NCBI RefSeq assembly: GCF_036002945.1
Contig: NZ_CP108529.1
Span: 5,823,001-5,887,000 of the forward strand
Reading direction: 5' to 3'
DNA length: 64,000 nucleotides
From: Streptomyces sp. NBC_01224
Lineage (GTDB): Bacteria > Actinomycetota > Actinomycetes > Streptomycetales > Streptomycetaceae
Both the position numbers and the translations under genes were made by a program. The notes under the pieces are model-generated. The model was not told the origin of the DNA. It saw only the letters and a program-made list of their open reading frames with translations, and searched no databases. Shown piece by piece: positions 52,851-61,860 of the stretch (the first letter of the stretch is position 1; each line of letters begins with the position of its first letter).

Positions 52851-53395
52851 CAGACACCACCCCCGGCCGCTGCGGCGAACTGTTCCCGTGTACACGCGCT
52901 GAGCAGGGCGTTCTTCTCCGGCTTGGCAATCTCGCCCAGCACTTCGAAGCCGACCGCCTTGTTGAGGGCGTGCACCGCGCTGTTGCGTACATCGGGTTCG
53001 ACGACGATCCGGCGTACGGACGGGTCGGCGAACATCGCCTCCATCACGGCGGTGATCACACCGAGCGTGAAGCCGTGCAGCGGGGTGTCGGTCGGGGCGG
53101 CCAGGAAGTGCATCCCGATGTCGCCGGGCTCGGCGTCGTACAGCCCCTTGAGCTCGACCTCGGTGGGGTCGTACCGCTCCATCAGGAAGGCGGGCTCCCC
53201 GTCGTGCAGCCCGATGAAGGCGTCGTGGTGCGGGTGGGCGGCGATCGCCATGTACTCCCGCTCGACGTCCTGGAGTTCCGCGTCGCCCATCAGCCAGAAG
53301 GAGGCCTTGGGGTGGGTGACCCAGCCGTGCACCAGTTCGGCGTCGGCGAGGGGGTCCAGCGGACGGGTGGTGAAGGTGCCGAGGTCGGCGGTCAT
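52850..53395 (-). CDS. desC: Acyl-CoA: N-hydroxycadaverine acyltransferase
   Basis: A GNAT-fold acyltransferase of 181 residues that adds succinyl or acetyl to N-hydroxycadaverine. Siderophore-type signatures are ELVHGWVTHPKASFWLMGDA (residues 20-40), GMHFLAAPTDTPLHGFTLGV and VVEPDVRNSAVHALNKAVGF (CoA site, about 135-155). The start is the ATG at 53395; it overlaps desB by four bases (ATGA) and desD by one. Confidence 0.95.
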   Translation of the reverse strand: MTADLGTFTTRPLDPLADAELVHGWVTHPKASFWLMGDAELQDVEREYMAIAAHPHHDAFIGLHDGEPAFLMERYDPTEVELKGLYDAEPGDIGMHFLAAPTDTPLHGFTLGVITAVMEAMFADPSVRRIVVEPDVRNSAVHALNKAVGFEVLGEIAKPEKNALLSACTREQFAAAAGGGV

Positions 53396-54669
53396 ACGGC
53401 GAACTCCTGGAAGGCTATGGACTTCTCGATCGGGTAGTACTCACGGCCGAGCAGTTCGCCGATGATGTACGCGTTGCGGTAGGCACCCATGCCCAGGTCG
53501 GGCGAGGTGATCGAGTGGGTGTGCGTGCCCGCGTTCTGCAGGAAGACGCCGTGCCCGGTGGTGTCGATGGAGTAGTTGCGGGCCACGTCGAAGCGGCCGT
53601 GGCCGTCCCGGCGCAGCCGGTCGTGGATGTCCTCGAGGAATGCGGGCGCGCGGTAGCGGTAGCCGGTGGCGAGGATCAGGCCCTCGGTGGTGAGGGTGTA
53701 GTCCTTGCCCTGCTCCTCCTGGTGCAGGGCAAGCGTGTACGTGCCGCTGCTCTCCTCGTATCTCGCGCTGTCCAGCGAGGAGTTGGTGAGGAGCCGGGTC
53801 GGGACGGGACCGGCCAGGTTCTTCTGGTAGAGCAGATCGAAGATCGCGTCGATCAGCTCTCCGTCGATGCCTTTGAAGAGGCCCTTCTGCCCGGACTCCA
53901 GCCGGTAGCGGGTCTCCTCTGGCAGCGCGTGGAAGTAGTCGATGTACTCCGGGGAGGTCATCTCCAGCGTCAGCTTGGTGTACTCCAGCGGGAAGAAACG
54001 CGGCGAGCGCGTCACCCAGTTCAGCCGGTAGCCGTGCACATCGATCTCGGAGAGCAGGTCGTAATAGATCTCGGCCGCGCTCTGCCCACTGCCGACGAGG
54101 GTGATGGACTCCTTCGCCTGGAGAGCCGTTTTCCCTTCCAGATAACGAGAGTTGTGCAGATAATCGCCGCCCAGGCCCTGGCAGGCATCCGGGATGTACG
54201 GGGGAGTACCGGTGCCGAGCACGAGCCGCGGGGCCCGGAAGGCGCCGCCGGTGGCGGTGCGGACGGTGTAGAGCGCGGTCCCTTCGTCGTACGTGACCGA
54301 CTCGACGGTCGTGTCGAAGCGGATGCTGCTCAGTTCCGCGGCGGCCCAGCGGCAGTAGTCGTTGTACTCGGTCCGCAGCGGGTAGAAGTTCTCCCGGATG
54401 TAGAAGGAGTACAGCCGCCCGCGTTCCTTCAGATAGTTCAGGAAGGAGTACGGAGAAGTCGGGTCGGCCATCGTGACCAGGTCCGACATGAACGGCGTCT
54501 GGAGATGGGCCCCTTCGAGGAACATCCCGGAGTGCCATTCGAAGTCCGGCTTGGACTCGAGGAACACCCCGTTCAGTTCGTCGATCGGCTCGGTCAGACA
54601 AGCGAGCCCGAGATTGAACGGGCCGAGCCCGATACCGATGAAGTCATGGGGTTCAGGAAGCGCGGTCAA
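53392..54669 (-). CDS. desB: Cadaverine N-monooxygenase (siderophore type)
   Basis: An FAD- and NADPH-dependent N-hydroxylase of 425 residues making N-hydroxycadaverine. It begins at a TTG (54669). The FAD motif is DFIGIGLGPFNLGLACL (residues 9-25), the NADPH motif is ITLVGSGQSAAEIYYDLL (about 185-202), and LILATGYRY lies near residue 350. The first 17 bases overlap the end of desA, so translation is coupled. Confidence 0.95.
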   Translation of the reverse strand: MTALPEPHDFIGIGLGPFNLGLACLTEPIDELNGVFLESKPDFEWHSGMFLEGAHLQTPFMSDLVTMADPTSPYSFLNYLKERGRLYSFYIRENFYPLRTEYNDYCRWAAAELSSIRFDTTVESVTYDEGTALYTVRTATGGAFRAPRLVLGTGTPPYIPDACQGLGGDYLHNSRYLEGKTALQAKESITLVGSGQSAAEIYYDLLSEIDVHGYRLNWVTRSPRFFPLEYTKLTLEMTSPEYIDYFHALPEETRYRLESGQKGLFKGIDGELIDAIFDLLYQKNLAGPVPTRLLTNSSLDSARYEESSGTYTLALHQEEQGKDYTLTTEGLILATGYRYRAPAFLEDIHDRLRRDGHGRFDVARNYSIDTTGHGVFLQNAGTHTHSITSPDLGMGAYRNAYIIGELLGREYYPIEKSIAFQEFAV

Positions 54670-56101
54670 GGGAGTCTCCCAGGTACTGCTCGGCGTGGCC
54701 GGAGATCAGGTCGAGTACCGCGGCGATGTCCTGCGCGGTCGTTTCGGGGTTGAGCAGGGTGAACTTCAGGTATTGACGGCCGCCGACCTTCGTACCGGCG
54801 ACGACGGCCTCGCCGGAGGAGAAGAGCGCCTTGCGGGCATGGAGATTGGCCCGGTCGATCTCGCCGGGCGCGGTGACGCCGGACGGGACGTAGCGGAACA
54901 CCAGCGTGGACAGCCGGGGCTCGACGACGACGTCGAACCGCGGGTCGGCGGCGAGCAGCCGCCAGCCCTCGGCGGCCAGGTCGCAGACCTCGTCGAAGAG
55001 CTCGCCGATGCCGTCGGCACCCATGACACGCAGCGTCATCCACAGTTTCAGGGCGTCGAATCTGCGGGTGGTCTGCAGTGACTTGTCCACCTGGTTGGGG
55101 ATGCGTTCGGCGGCCATTCGCTGCGGGTTGAGGTACTCCGCGTGGTACGTGGCGTGGCGCAGCGTCGCCCGGTCCCGGACCAGCACGGCCGAGGAACTCA
55201 CCGGCTGGAAGAAGGACTTGTGGTAGTCCACAGTGACCGAGTCGGCGTGTTCGATGCCGTCGAGGAGATGGCGGCGCTCACGGGAGGCCAGCAGACCGCA
55301 GCCGTACGCGGCGTCGACATGCAGCCAGGTGGAGAACTGCCGGCAGAGCGCGGCGATTTCGGGCAGCGGGTCGATGGAACCGAAGTCGGTGGTGCCCGCG
55401 GTGGCGACGACGGCCATCGGTACGGCGCCTTCGGCGACGCACTGCTCCAGGGCGCGGGCCAGCGCCACGGTCTGCATGCGCTTGTCGTGGTCGACGGGGA
55501 CGGCGATGACCGAGTCCGGTCCCAGACCGAGGAGTTTGGCCGATTTCTGGACACTGAAGTGGCTGCATTCGGAGGTGAAGACGCGCAGCCGGGTGAAGTG
55601 GTGCGGCGGCGTCTTGGCCTCTTCCCGGGCGAGCAGCAGGGCCTGCAGATTGGACTGCGTACCGCCGCTGGTGAAGATGCCGTCCGCGGCCGGTCCGAGG
55701 CCGATCCGGGCCGCGGTCCAGTCGATCAGGCGGCGCTCGATCAGAGTGCCGCCGGCGCTCTGGTCCCAGGTGTCCAGGGAGGAGTTCACGGCCGAGAGCA
55801 CGGCTTCGCCGAGGACGGCGGGGATGACGACCGGGCAGTTGAGGTGGCCCAGGTAGCGGGGGTGGTGGAAGTAGACGGCGTCACGGAGATAGACGCTGTC
55901 GAGCTCGTCGAGGGCGGCGGACGCATCGCCCAGCGGTCGGTCCAGATCGATCGCGTCAACGACGGGAGTGAGCTCGTCGACGGAGATTCCGGTGAACGGC
56001 CGGTCTGTGGCGGCGAGTTTGGCTGCGACCCGTTCGACTCCTGCGGTCACGGAGCGCCGGTAGTGCTCCGCGGTCGTGTCGTTGAGCAGGTGCGAACGCA
56101 T
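54653..56101 (-). CDS. desA: Lysine decarboxylase (PLP), first gene of desferrioxamine operon
   Basis: A PLP-dependent group II decarboxylase of 482 residues that turns lysine to cadaverine. The start is the ATG at 56101 (MRSHLLNDTTAEHYRRSV). Key regions are SAVNSSLDTWDQSAGGTLIE, then FTSGGTQSNLQALLLAREEA, DAAYGCGLLASRERRHLLDG (Asp for the pyridine N) and the Schiff-base lysine in SVTVDYHKSFFQPVSSSAVL (about residue 300). A 27-bp iron palindrome lies about 75 bases upstream, so DmdR/IdeR-type repression by iron is expected. Confidence 0.95.
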   Translation of the reverse strand: MRSHLLNDTTAEHYRRSVTAGVERVAAKLAATDRPFTGISVDELTPVVDAIDLDRPLGDASAALDELDSVYLRDAVYFHHPRYLGHLNCPVVIPAVLGEAVLSAVNSSLDTWDQSAGGTLIERRLIDWTAARIGLGPAADGIFTSGGTQSNLQALLLAREEAKTPPHHFTRLRVFTSECSHFSVQKSAKLLGLGPDSVIAVPVDHDKRMQTVALARALEQCVAEGAVPMAVVATAGTTDFGSIDPLPEIAALCRQFSTWLHVDAAYGCGLLASRERRHLLDGIEHADSVTVDYHKSFFQPVSSSAVLVRDRATLRHATYHAEYLNPQRMAAERIPNQVDKSLQTTRRFDALKLWMTLRVMGADGIGELFDEVCDLAAEGWRLLAADPRFDVVVEPRLSTLVFRYVPSGVTAPGEIDRANLHARKALFSSGEAVVAGTKVGGRQYLKFTLLNPETTAQDIAAVLDLISGHAEQYLGDSLDRAS

Positions 56102-56166
56102 GAAGGGGGTCCTCCCGGATGCGGGGAAACTTCATCGGCCCTCAGGGCAGAAGGAGGGGGCGAGGG

Positions 56167-56210
56167 CCCGATGTCGAAGTTAGGTTAGCCTAACCTAACT
56201 TCACATCGGG
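56167..56210. promoter_or_regulatory. Iron box of desABCD inside a longer palindrome
   Basis: TTAGGTTAGCCTAACCTAA (56180-56198) matches the DmdR1/IdeR box. Symmetry extends to 56176-56202 without error, and with one bulged C to 56167-56210. The long hairpin could also end transcription of desF. Confidence 0.93.
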
Positions 56211-56334
56211 TTGTCCCTCGCCCCCCGGGGGACGCAGAGGTTGTCCGATTTACGCGTACCAGGTGGCCGCTTCCGGCCTGCGGGCGGGCAGTTCGGGGTG
56301 TGCGGCGTGCGGACCGCACCCTGCCGCCTTCCTG

Positions 56335-57186
56335 CTACGCGTCCGCGGTGGCCGTCGCCTCGCGCAGCTGCTCCTCGCTCATTCCGCGACGCCAGTACCC
56401 GACGAACGTCACGCGCCTGCGGTCGAATCGGCGCTCCTGCACGAGATGGCGGCGCAGTGCCCGCACCTGTGACGACTCGCCCGCGATCCAGACGTACGGT
56501 GCCCCCTCGGGCAACTCGGCCGCCCGGACGGCCTCCAGGCCGGCGGGTGCGCCTTCGTCCCGTACGAGCCAGGTGATCCGGGCCCTGGCCGCGGTGTTGA
56601 GGGCCTGGCGGTCCTCGGTGTGCTGGACCTCCAGCCAGACCTGGGCCTTCATGCCGGCCGGCAGCCACTCCAGGGCGGCGGACGCGGCGGGCAGCGCGGT
56701 CTCGTCGGCCCAGATCAGCACCCAGTCGGTGTCCTGCGGAGGGCGGAAACGGACGGCGGTGTTGTCCTCGACGGCCGGGCCCAGCGCCTTGAGCGGATCG
56801 CCGGGGGAGGCGGCGGCCGCCCAGCGGCAGGCGGGCCCGCCGTCCCCGTGCAACGCGAAGTCGATGTCGATCTCGGTCGCCCCGTCGGGTGTGCGGCGCT
56901 GGGTGCGCACGGTGTACGAGCGCATGACGGCCCGCACGTCGTCCGGAAGGGCGCGCCAGGCGGCGAACCAATTGCCGTCTTCATCGACCGGAACGACTGG
57001 TTCCGGCTGGCCGGGGTGCGGCAGGAACAGCGACAGGCTCTGGTCGCGTCCTCCGGCGGCGAAGCCGTCGAGTCCCGGGCCGCCGAAGGTGACCCGGAGC
57101 ATGGAGGGTCCGAGTCGCCGGGTCCGCAGGACGGTCAGGCCGAAGAACCGGAAGGGGGTGATGGGGGGTGCGACAGACGTCGTCAT
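56335..57186 (-). CDS. desF: Siderophore-interacting FAD reductase
   Basis: A 283-residue flavin reductase that frees iron from ferrioxamine in the cytoplasm. The start is the ATG at 57186 (MTTSVAPPITPFRFFGLT). The FAD motif R-x-Y-[ST] is MRSYTVRTQRR (about residues 88-98). The NAD-binding half has WVLIWADETALPAASAALEW, and the end is RRVTFVGYWRRGMSEEQLRE, as in ViuB/SIP proteins. An iron box lies at 57250. From memory it corresponds to SCO2781 (desF). Confidence 0.92.
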   Translation of the reverse strand: MTTSVAPPITPFRFFGLTVLRTRRLGPSMLRVTFGGPGLDGFAAGGRDQSLSLFLPHPGQPEPVVPVDEDGNWFAAWRALPDDVRAVMRSYTVRTQRRTPDGATEIDIDFALHGDGGPACRWAAAASPGDPLKALGPAVEDNTAVRFRPPQDTDWVLIWADETALPAASAALEWLPAGMKAQVWLEVQHTEDRQALNTAARARITWLVRDEGAPAGLEAVRAAELPEGAPYVWIAGESSQVRALRRHLVQERRFDRRRVTFVGYWRRGMSEEQLREATATADA

Positions 57187-57249
57187 GCGGGGGTTCCTCC
57201 CAGGAACCGGAAGCGAAGCCGGGAACAGGCCACCGGCATGCCAAAAGGA

Positions 57250-57264
57250 AGGTTAGCCTAACCT
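57250..57264. promoter_or_regulatory. Iron box before desF
   Basis: AGGTTAGCCTAACCT is a perfect 15-bp palindrome 64 bases upstream of the desF start and matches the core of the first iron box. Confidence 0.9.
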
Positions 57265-57293
57265 CATCGAGAATTCGAGGGTTCCCCGGCCGC

Positions 57294-57653
57294 TCACCAG
57301 ACCAGGACCCCGCCGCCCACCGCCCGGGCCCGCAGGGCCGCGCGGGTGATGTTGGCGAGCCGGGCCGCCACGTAGTCCTGCCGGTCGCCGCCGCCTCCGG
57401 CGAGCGTCGCGGCGTTCCGGTGCAGCAGTTCGCACTCGGCGAGGAAGTCGTCGATGTCCTCCGGCTCCACGTACAGATCGCCGGTGGCCAGCTCGGGGAA
57501 GAATCGGGCGCCGAGCGCCCGTGCGGCCTTCGACCCCCACAGCGTGGTCCGGCAGACCTCGGTCCCGGCCATGTTGCTGCCGTCCTCGGGGTCGTCGAGG
57601 AGATGCGACCGACAGTCCTCGTCGTAGATGAACGTATGCACCGTCAGCGTCAT
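57294..57653 (-). CDS. Hypothetical protein, 119 residues
   Basis: A small acidic protein starting MTLTVHTFIYDEDCRSHLLD at the ATG at 57653, overlapping the acetyltransferase stop by four bases. Visible stretches are CRTTLWGSKAARALGARFFP and DIDDFLAECELLHRNAATLA. No known domain. The coupling suggests a common job with the GNAT protein. Confidence 0.72.
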   Translation of the reverse strand: MTLTVHTFIYDEDCRSHLLDDPEDGSNMAGTEVCRTTLWGSKAARALGARFFPELATGDLYVEPEDIDDFLAECELLHRNAATLAGGGGDRQDYVAARLANITRAALRARAVGGGVLVW

Positions 57654-58291
57654 GCCCCGAATTCCTTCCGGCAGTCGTCGAGCCCCTCGACCGTCACCTC
57701 GACGGCCCGGTACGCCTCCCAGCGGGCACGGTCCAGCCGCAGCCGCTGCAGAGTGACGGGCGCACCCCGTACCGCGCCGACCTCCAGTCCGTCCGGCAGA
57801 TATCCGAGCCGGCGCGAGACACCCAGCGAGCGCGGGTTGTCGGTCATGGCGGCCGAGACCGCGGTCCGGGCCCCGAGTCCGGCGAAGGCGAGATGCAGGG
57901 CGGCGGCCCGCATCTCGGTGCCGATGCCCTGACCCTGATGGGCCAGACCCAGCCACGAGCCGGTGCCGACCTCACCGGTCACGGCGAAGTCCTTCGCCAT
58001 CACGTCCTGCCGCCCGACCGCCTTGCCCTCGTGCAGCACGACGAGGCTCAGTGCCCAGTCCCGTACGGACCAGTTGGCGACGGTGGCCAGCACATGCTGG
58101 AACACGGCCTTGCCGCACTCGGCGGGCGACGCGTCGGTCCAGGGGACCGTGAACGGCATATCGGCCGGCGGGTGCACCCCGTCCGCAGCGACCGACGCGA
58201 GATCGTCCAGCAACTCCAGGTCCGGGAGACGGAGTTCCAGGCGCGGCGTGCGGAGGCGGAGCCCGTACAGGGGCCAGTGCTGCGGATTCAT
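57650..58291 (-). CDS. GNAT-family N-acetyltransferase (RimJ-like)
   Basis: A 213-residue acetyltransferase from the ATG at 58291 (MNPQHWPLYGLRLRTPRLEL). The acetyl-CoA motif is SWLGLAHQGQGIGTEMRAAA (Q/R-x2-G-x-G/A, about 120-140), followed by MTDNPRSLGVSRRLGY. RimJ/RimL-type proteins acetylate amino termini or small molecules; the target is unknown. It forms a two-gene unit with the small protein downstream, between the des cluster and a secreted propeller protein. Confidence 0.85.
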   Translation of the reverse strand: MNPQHWPLYGLRLRTPRLELRLPDLELLDDLASVAADGVHPPADMPFTVPWTDASPAECGKAVFQHVLATVANWSVRDWALSLVVLHEGKAVGRQDVMAKDFAVTGEVGTGSWLGLAHQGQGIGTEMRAAALHLAFAGLGARTAVSAAMTDNPRSLGVSRRLGYLPDGLEVGAVRGAPVTLQRLRLDRARWEAYRAVEVTVEGLDDCRKEFGA

Positions 58292-58348
58292 GTACGGACT
58301 CTGCCGAAAGGAGCTGCGCGCTGTCGAACGAATTGCACCCCGACGTGC

Positions 58349-58374
58349 AGAAGGGCCCCCGCCGGGGCCCTTCT
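58349..58374 (-). terminator. Hairpin between the propeller gene and the GNAT unit
   Basis: An 11-bp perfect stem (AGAAGGGCCCC) with a four-base loop lies 29 bases after the stop of the propeller gene on the minus strand. Confidence 0.85.
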
Positions 58375-58402
58375 CCGTCACGTGGCAGTGGTGTGCTGTT
58401 CC

Positions 58403-60376
58403 CTACTTCGTGAAGTACAGGTACTTCCACGCGCCGTGCGTCGTCGAGTTCACGTTGTCACCCGAGGAGCCCTTGATGTACGAGGAGCGCATCCGGGCGC
58501 GGATGCCGGACTTGCCAGGGGCTTCGAGGCGGACCACGGACTTGCCGTTGGTGCCCAGCGCGAAGTACTCGGGGTCCGCGTCGTACCACTTGCCCTGGTA
58601 GTAGACCTGGAGCCCGAAGCGCTGCTGGCGGCCCTTGTAGTACGTCATCGACGTGGTGAGGACCGGGTCGGTGTTCTTGTGGAACCAGTAGTACGTCGTG
58701 GAACCGATCTTGCCTGTCTTGTACTGCTTGGAGACGGAGGTGGAGACCTTCACCTTGGCGTACGCGGTCGACTTGACGGTCTTGGAACCCGAGCGGGCAT
58801 CGCCCGCGTAGACCGCGGTGACCGCGGTGTTACGGGTCATGCTCACGGTGACCGACAGGTTGCCCTTGGAGTTGACCTTGCCCTTCTGCAGCAGCTTCTT
58901 GGGCTTGTCGGCGCCGAAGGGATCGGCCCAGATCTCGACGGTGCGGTTCTTGTACGTCTTGCCGAGGTGCGCGGTGAACGAGACCTTGGCGCCGTAGGAG
59001 TAGGTGCCGCCGTTGTGGTTGAGCGTGAGGGCGGTGGCGGTGCGCGAGACGGCGACCGTGTCCTTGCCCGATGCGGGCGCGTGTGTGGCGTCGCCCGCGT
59101 ACGTCGCCGTGTAGGTGACGTTGCCGCCGGCGGGCGGTGTGTCGCTGAAGGAGAACGCACCGGACGAACCGACCGTCTTCGTGCCGAGCGACTTGCCCTT
59201 GGGGGAGTCGATATCGGTCCGGGTGACGGTGACCCTGGAGCCCGAGGGGAAGGACTTGCCGGAGGTCAGTTTGCCGGTGACGTCGAGCTTCTTGGCGCGG
59301 GTCGCCTTGGCGGGCGCGGAGACGGTGGCCTTGACCGGGTAGCGGGTGGCGTCGTCGAGGACCCGCAGGGACGGCCCGCCGTAACCGCCGGCGAGCGCGA
59401 ACAGCTTGGTCCCGTCGGGGGCCCACGCCAGTCCTTGCGAGGTGATGGTGTCGCCGCCCGGCGTGCCCTGGTCGTACGTGTACGTGCGGTACGGCGTCGT
59501 CGCGCCGGGCTTGTAGATGTAGATGTCCGTGTCGTACCAGCTGTAGGTGGACAGGGCGACCGTGCCGTCCGGGGCGATCGCGGCCGAGTTGGGATGGTCC
59601 GCCTTGGTCGGGTAGCCGCCGGTACGGGTGAGGTCGTCGGTGTTGATCGCGGTCGCCGCGTAGGGGGACTCGCCCGAGGCGGCGACGATCTTCTTGCCGT
59701 CGGCGCTGAGTGCGAAGTCGTCCATGTAGTTCGCGGCCTCGGACGGCATGCCCTGCTTGCGCAGGACGGGGGTGCTCGTCGACACGTCGTACACGGCCAG
59801 TCCGGACCAGGTGCCGTGGACGCCGAGCACCAGGGTGTTCCCGGCGGACTCCAGCTCGGGGGCGTCGTACCAGCCGATGCCGGGGAGCTGGTCGAGGGCG
59901 ACCTCCGGGCTGCTCTGCGCGGGGTCGAACGAGCCCAGGTGGTGCGAAGGCTGCTCGCCGTACATGAACCAGACCCGCCCGCCCGCCACCGCCAGCGTCT
60001 GGGGCCGGGTGTTCTCGCCGGTGCCGTACTGCGCGGCGGCGGTCGAGGTGGTCGTCTCGATGGCCACGACGGCGTCGCTGCCCGGGACGGCCGCGTAGAC
60101 GGAACGGGAGTCGGGCGCGATCGCCAGATCCTGTACGCCAGGGAGATTCGGGACGGTCGTCACGACCTTGCCCGCGTAGTCGGTGACGACGACCTTGTTG
60201 CCGCTCGGATCGCTGATGTAGACCCGCTTGTGTACACCGTCCACGGCGATGTCGCCGTACGAGGAGATCGGCAGGGCCTTGCTGGAGTCGGCCATGGCCG
60301 ACCCCGTGGTGCCGACGGCCAGCGCCGTCGAGCTGAAGAGGACCGCGAGCGCGGTCGACACGGTGCGCGTACGCAC
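58403..60376 (-). CDS. Secreted beta-propeller protein with Ig-like repeats
   Basis: A 657-residue exported protein. I chose the GTG at 60376 (VRTRTVSTALAVLF) behind a G-rich site. The signal peptide is TALAVLFSSTALAVGTTGSA ending AMA. Residues about 35-325 form YVTN/WD40-type blades (DGVHKRVYISDPSGNKVVVT, VQDLAIAPDSRSVYAAVPGS, NSAAIAPDGTVALSTYSWYD). Residues about 330-560 are Ig-like repeats (VSAPAKATRAKKLDVTGKLT, GGNVTYTATYAGDATHAPAS). The last 90 residues contain YYKGRQQRFGLQVYYQGKWY. It has no enzyme motif. It may bind surfaces or polymers outside the cell. Confidence 0.82.
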   Translation of the reverse strand: MRTRTVSTALAVLFSSTALAVGTTGSAMADSSKALPISSYGDIAVDGVHKRVYISDPSGNKVVVTDYAGKVVTTVPNLPGVQDLAIAPDSRSVYAAVPGSDAVVAIETTTSTAAAQYGTGENTRPQTLAVAGGRVWFMYGEQPSHHLGSFDPAQSSPEVALDQLPGIGWYDAPELESAGNTLVLGVHGTWSGLAVYDVSTSTPVLRKQGMPSEAANYMDDFALSADGKKIVAASGESPYAATAINTDDLTRTGGYPTKADHPNSAAIAPDGTVALSTYSWYDTDIYIYKPGATTPYRTYTYDQGTPGGDTITSQGLAWAPDGTKLFALAGGYGGPSLRVLDDATRYPVKATVSAPAKATRAKKLDVTGKLTSGKSFPSGSRVTVTRTDIDSPKGKSLGTKTVGSSGAFSFSDTPPAGGNVTYTATYAGDATHAPASGKDTVAVSRTATALTLNHNGGTYSYGAKVSFTAHLGKTYKNRTVEIWADPFGADKPKKLLQKGKVNSKGNLSVTVSMTRNTAVTAVYAGDARSGSKTVKSTAYAKVKVSTSVSKQYKTGKIGSTTYYWFHKNTDPVLTTSMTYYKGRQQRFGLQVYYQGKWYDADPEYFALGTNGKSVVRLEAPGKSGIRARMRSSYIKGSSGDNVNSTTHGAWKYLYFTK

Positions 60377-60685
60377 GTTGATGTACCCCCACAGTGAAAC
60401 CCGGTGGATGGGCCGGGTGACGAGTCGGGCCGCGCGGCATCCGGACACCGTTACGTGAAGACGGTGTGCAGGGCGCGGCCGTTGTTGTGAAGGGTATGTC
60501 ATGGCGGTGACAGGCGGGAGGCGGATGCGCGCAGGGATCGGGTGCACGGTGCCGGGCGAACTCCGGGGCGGCGCCCGGTTGTTCCCGGGGGTCGGAGTGC
60601 CGGGTTCGGCCTGATTCGGTGACCGGCCCGGAAAGCGGATCGGGCGGGCCCGGAACCCGGACCCGCCCCGTACCACCGCGAGATG

Positions 60686-61852
60686 TCAGGCCGGCAGCCC
60701 CAGCTCCCGCGCGATCAGCATCCGCTGCACCTCGCTCGTGCCCTCGCCGATCTCCAGGATCTTGGAGTCGCGCCACATCCGGGCCACCGGGTACTCGTTC
60801 ATGAAGCCGTAGCCGCCGTGGACCTGGGTCGCCTCGCGGGCGTTGTCCACCGCCACCGTCGACGAGTACAGCTTCGCGATCGCCGCCTCCTTCTTGAACG
60901 GTTCGCCCGCCACCAGGCGCGACGCCGCGTCGCGCCAGCCGGCCCGGGCCATGTGGGCCCGCATCTCCATGTCCGCGATCTTGAACTGGATGGCCTGGTT
61001 GGCGCCGATCGGCCTGCCGAAGGCCTGGCGCTCCTTGGCGTACTTCACCGACTCGTCCACACAGCCCTGCGCCAGGCCCGTGGCCAGCGCGGCGATGGCG
61101 ATCCGGCCCTCGTCCAGGATGCGCAGGAACTGGGCGTAGCCGCGGCCCTCCTGCCCCAGCAGGTTCTCCAGGGGCACGCGGACGTCGGAGAAGGACAGCT
61201 CGCGGGTGTCCGAGGCGTTCCAGCCGACCTTGGAGTACGGGGCGGCGACGGTGAAGCCGGGGGTGCCGGACGGCACGATGATCGAGGAGATCAGCGGGGC
61301 GCCGTTCTCCTTGCGGCCGGTCACGGCCGTGACCGTGACCAGTTCCGTGATGTCCGTACCGGAGTTGGTGATGAAGCACTTCGAGCCGTTGATCACCCAC
61401 TCGCCCGTGGCCTCGTCGCGCACCGCCGTCGTGCGGGTGCCGCCCGCGTCCGAACCGGCGTCCGGCTCGGTCAGGCCGAACGCGCCGAGCGCCTCGCCCG
61501 AACAGAGCCTCGGCAGCCACTGCCGCTTTTGCTCCTCCGTACCGAAGTGGTAGACGGGCATCGCGCCGAGCGAGACCCCGGCCTCCAGGGTGATCGCCAC
61601 GGACGAGTCGACGCGGGCCAGTTCCTCCAGGGCGATCCCGAGGGCGAGATAGTCGCCGCCCATGCCGCCGTACTCCTCGGGGAACGGCAGCCCGAACAGG
61701 CCCATCCGTCCCATCTCCCGCACGATCTCGTACGGGAACTCATGGCGCTCGTAGAAGTCGCCGATCTTCGGCGCGATCACATCGTGCGCGAACTCCTCGA
61801 CGGTGCGACGCAGTTCCTCGTGCTCGGCGGTCAGCCGGTGGTCCAGGGACAT
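60686..61852 (-). CDS. acdH: Acyl-CoA dehydrogenase
   Basis: An FAD enzyme of 388 residues from the ATG at 61852 (MSLDHRLTAEHEELRRTVEE). Family marks are GALGAFGLTEPDAGSDAGGT (FAD, about 125), ITNSGTDITELVTVTAV, and the C-terminal QVHGGYGFMNEYPVARMWRD then EIGEGTSEVQRMLIARELG. The glutamate base of the isovaleryl/short-chain group is plausible in DEGRIAIAALATGLAQG. From memory it matches S. coelicolor AcdH (SCO2779), active on branched short-chain acyl-CoA. The following gene starts a few bases on, so it is the last gene of the leucine breakdown unit. Confidence 0.93.
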   Translation of the reverse strand: MSLDHRLTAEHEELRRTVEEFAHDVIAPKIGDFYERHEFPYEIVREMGRMGLFGLPFPEEYGGMGGDYLALGIALEELARVDSSVAITLEAGVSLGAMPVYHFGTEEQKRQWLPRLCSGEALGAFGLTEPDAGSDAGGTRTTAVRDEATGEWVINGSKCFITNSGTDITELVTVTAVTGRKENGAPLISSIIVPSGTPGFTVAAPYSKVGWNASDTRELSFSDVRVPLENLLGQEGRGYAQFLRILDEGRIAIAALATGLAQGCVDESVKYAKERQAFGRPIGANQAIQFKIADMEMRAHMARAGWRDAASRLVAGEPFKKEAAIAKLYSSTVAVDNAREATQVHGGYGFMNEYPVARMWRDSKILEIGEGTSEVQRMLIARELGLPA

Positions 61853-61860
61853 GGCAGGTG

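Noticed and set aside
57893..60397. 834-codon open frame on the plus strand
   Set aside because: It is antisense to the GNAT and propeller genes; the protein is a Val/Gly/Arg repeat-like artefact.
58830..61520. 896-codon minus-strand frame spanning two genes
   Set aside because: It is out of frame with the propeller protein and the acyl-CoA dehydrogenase, which both show family motifs.
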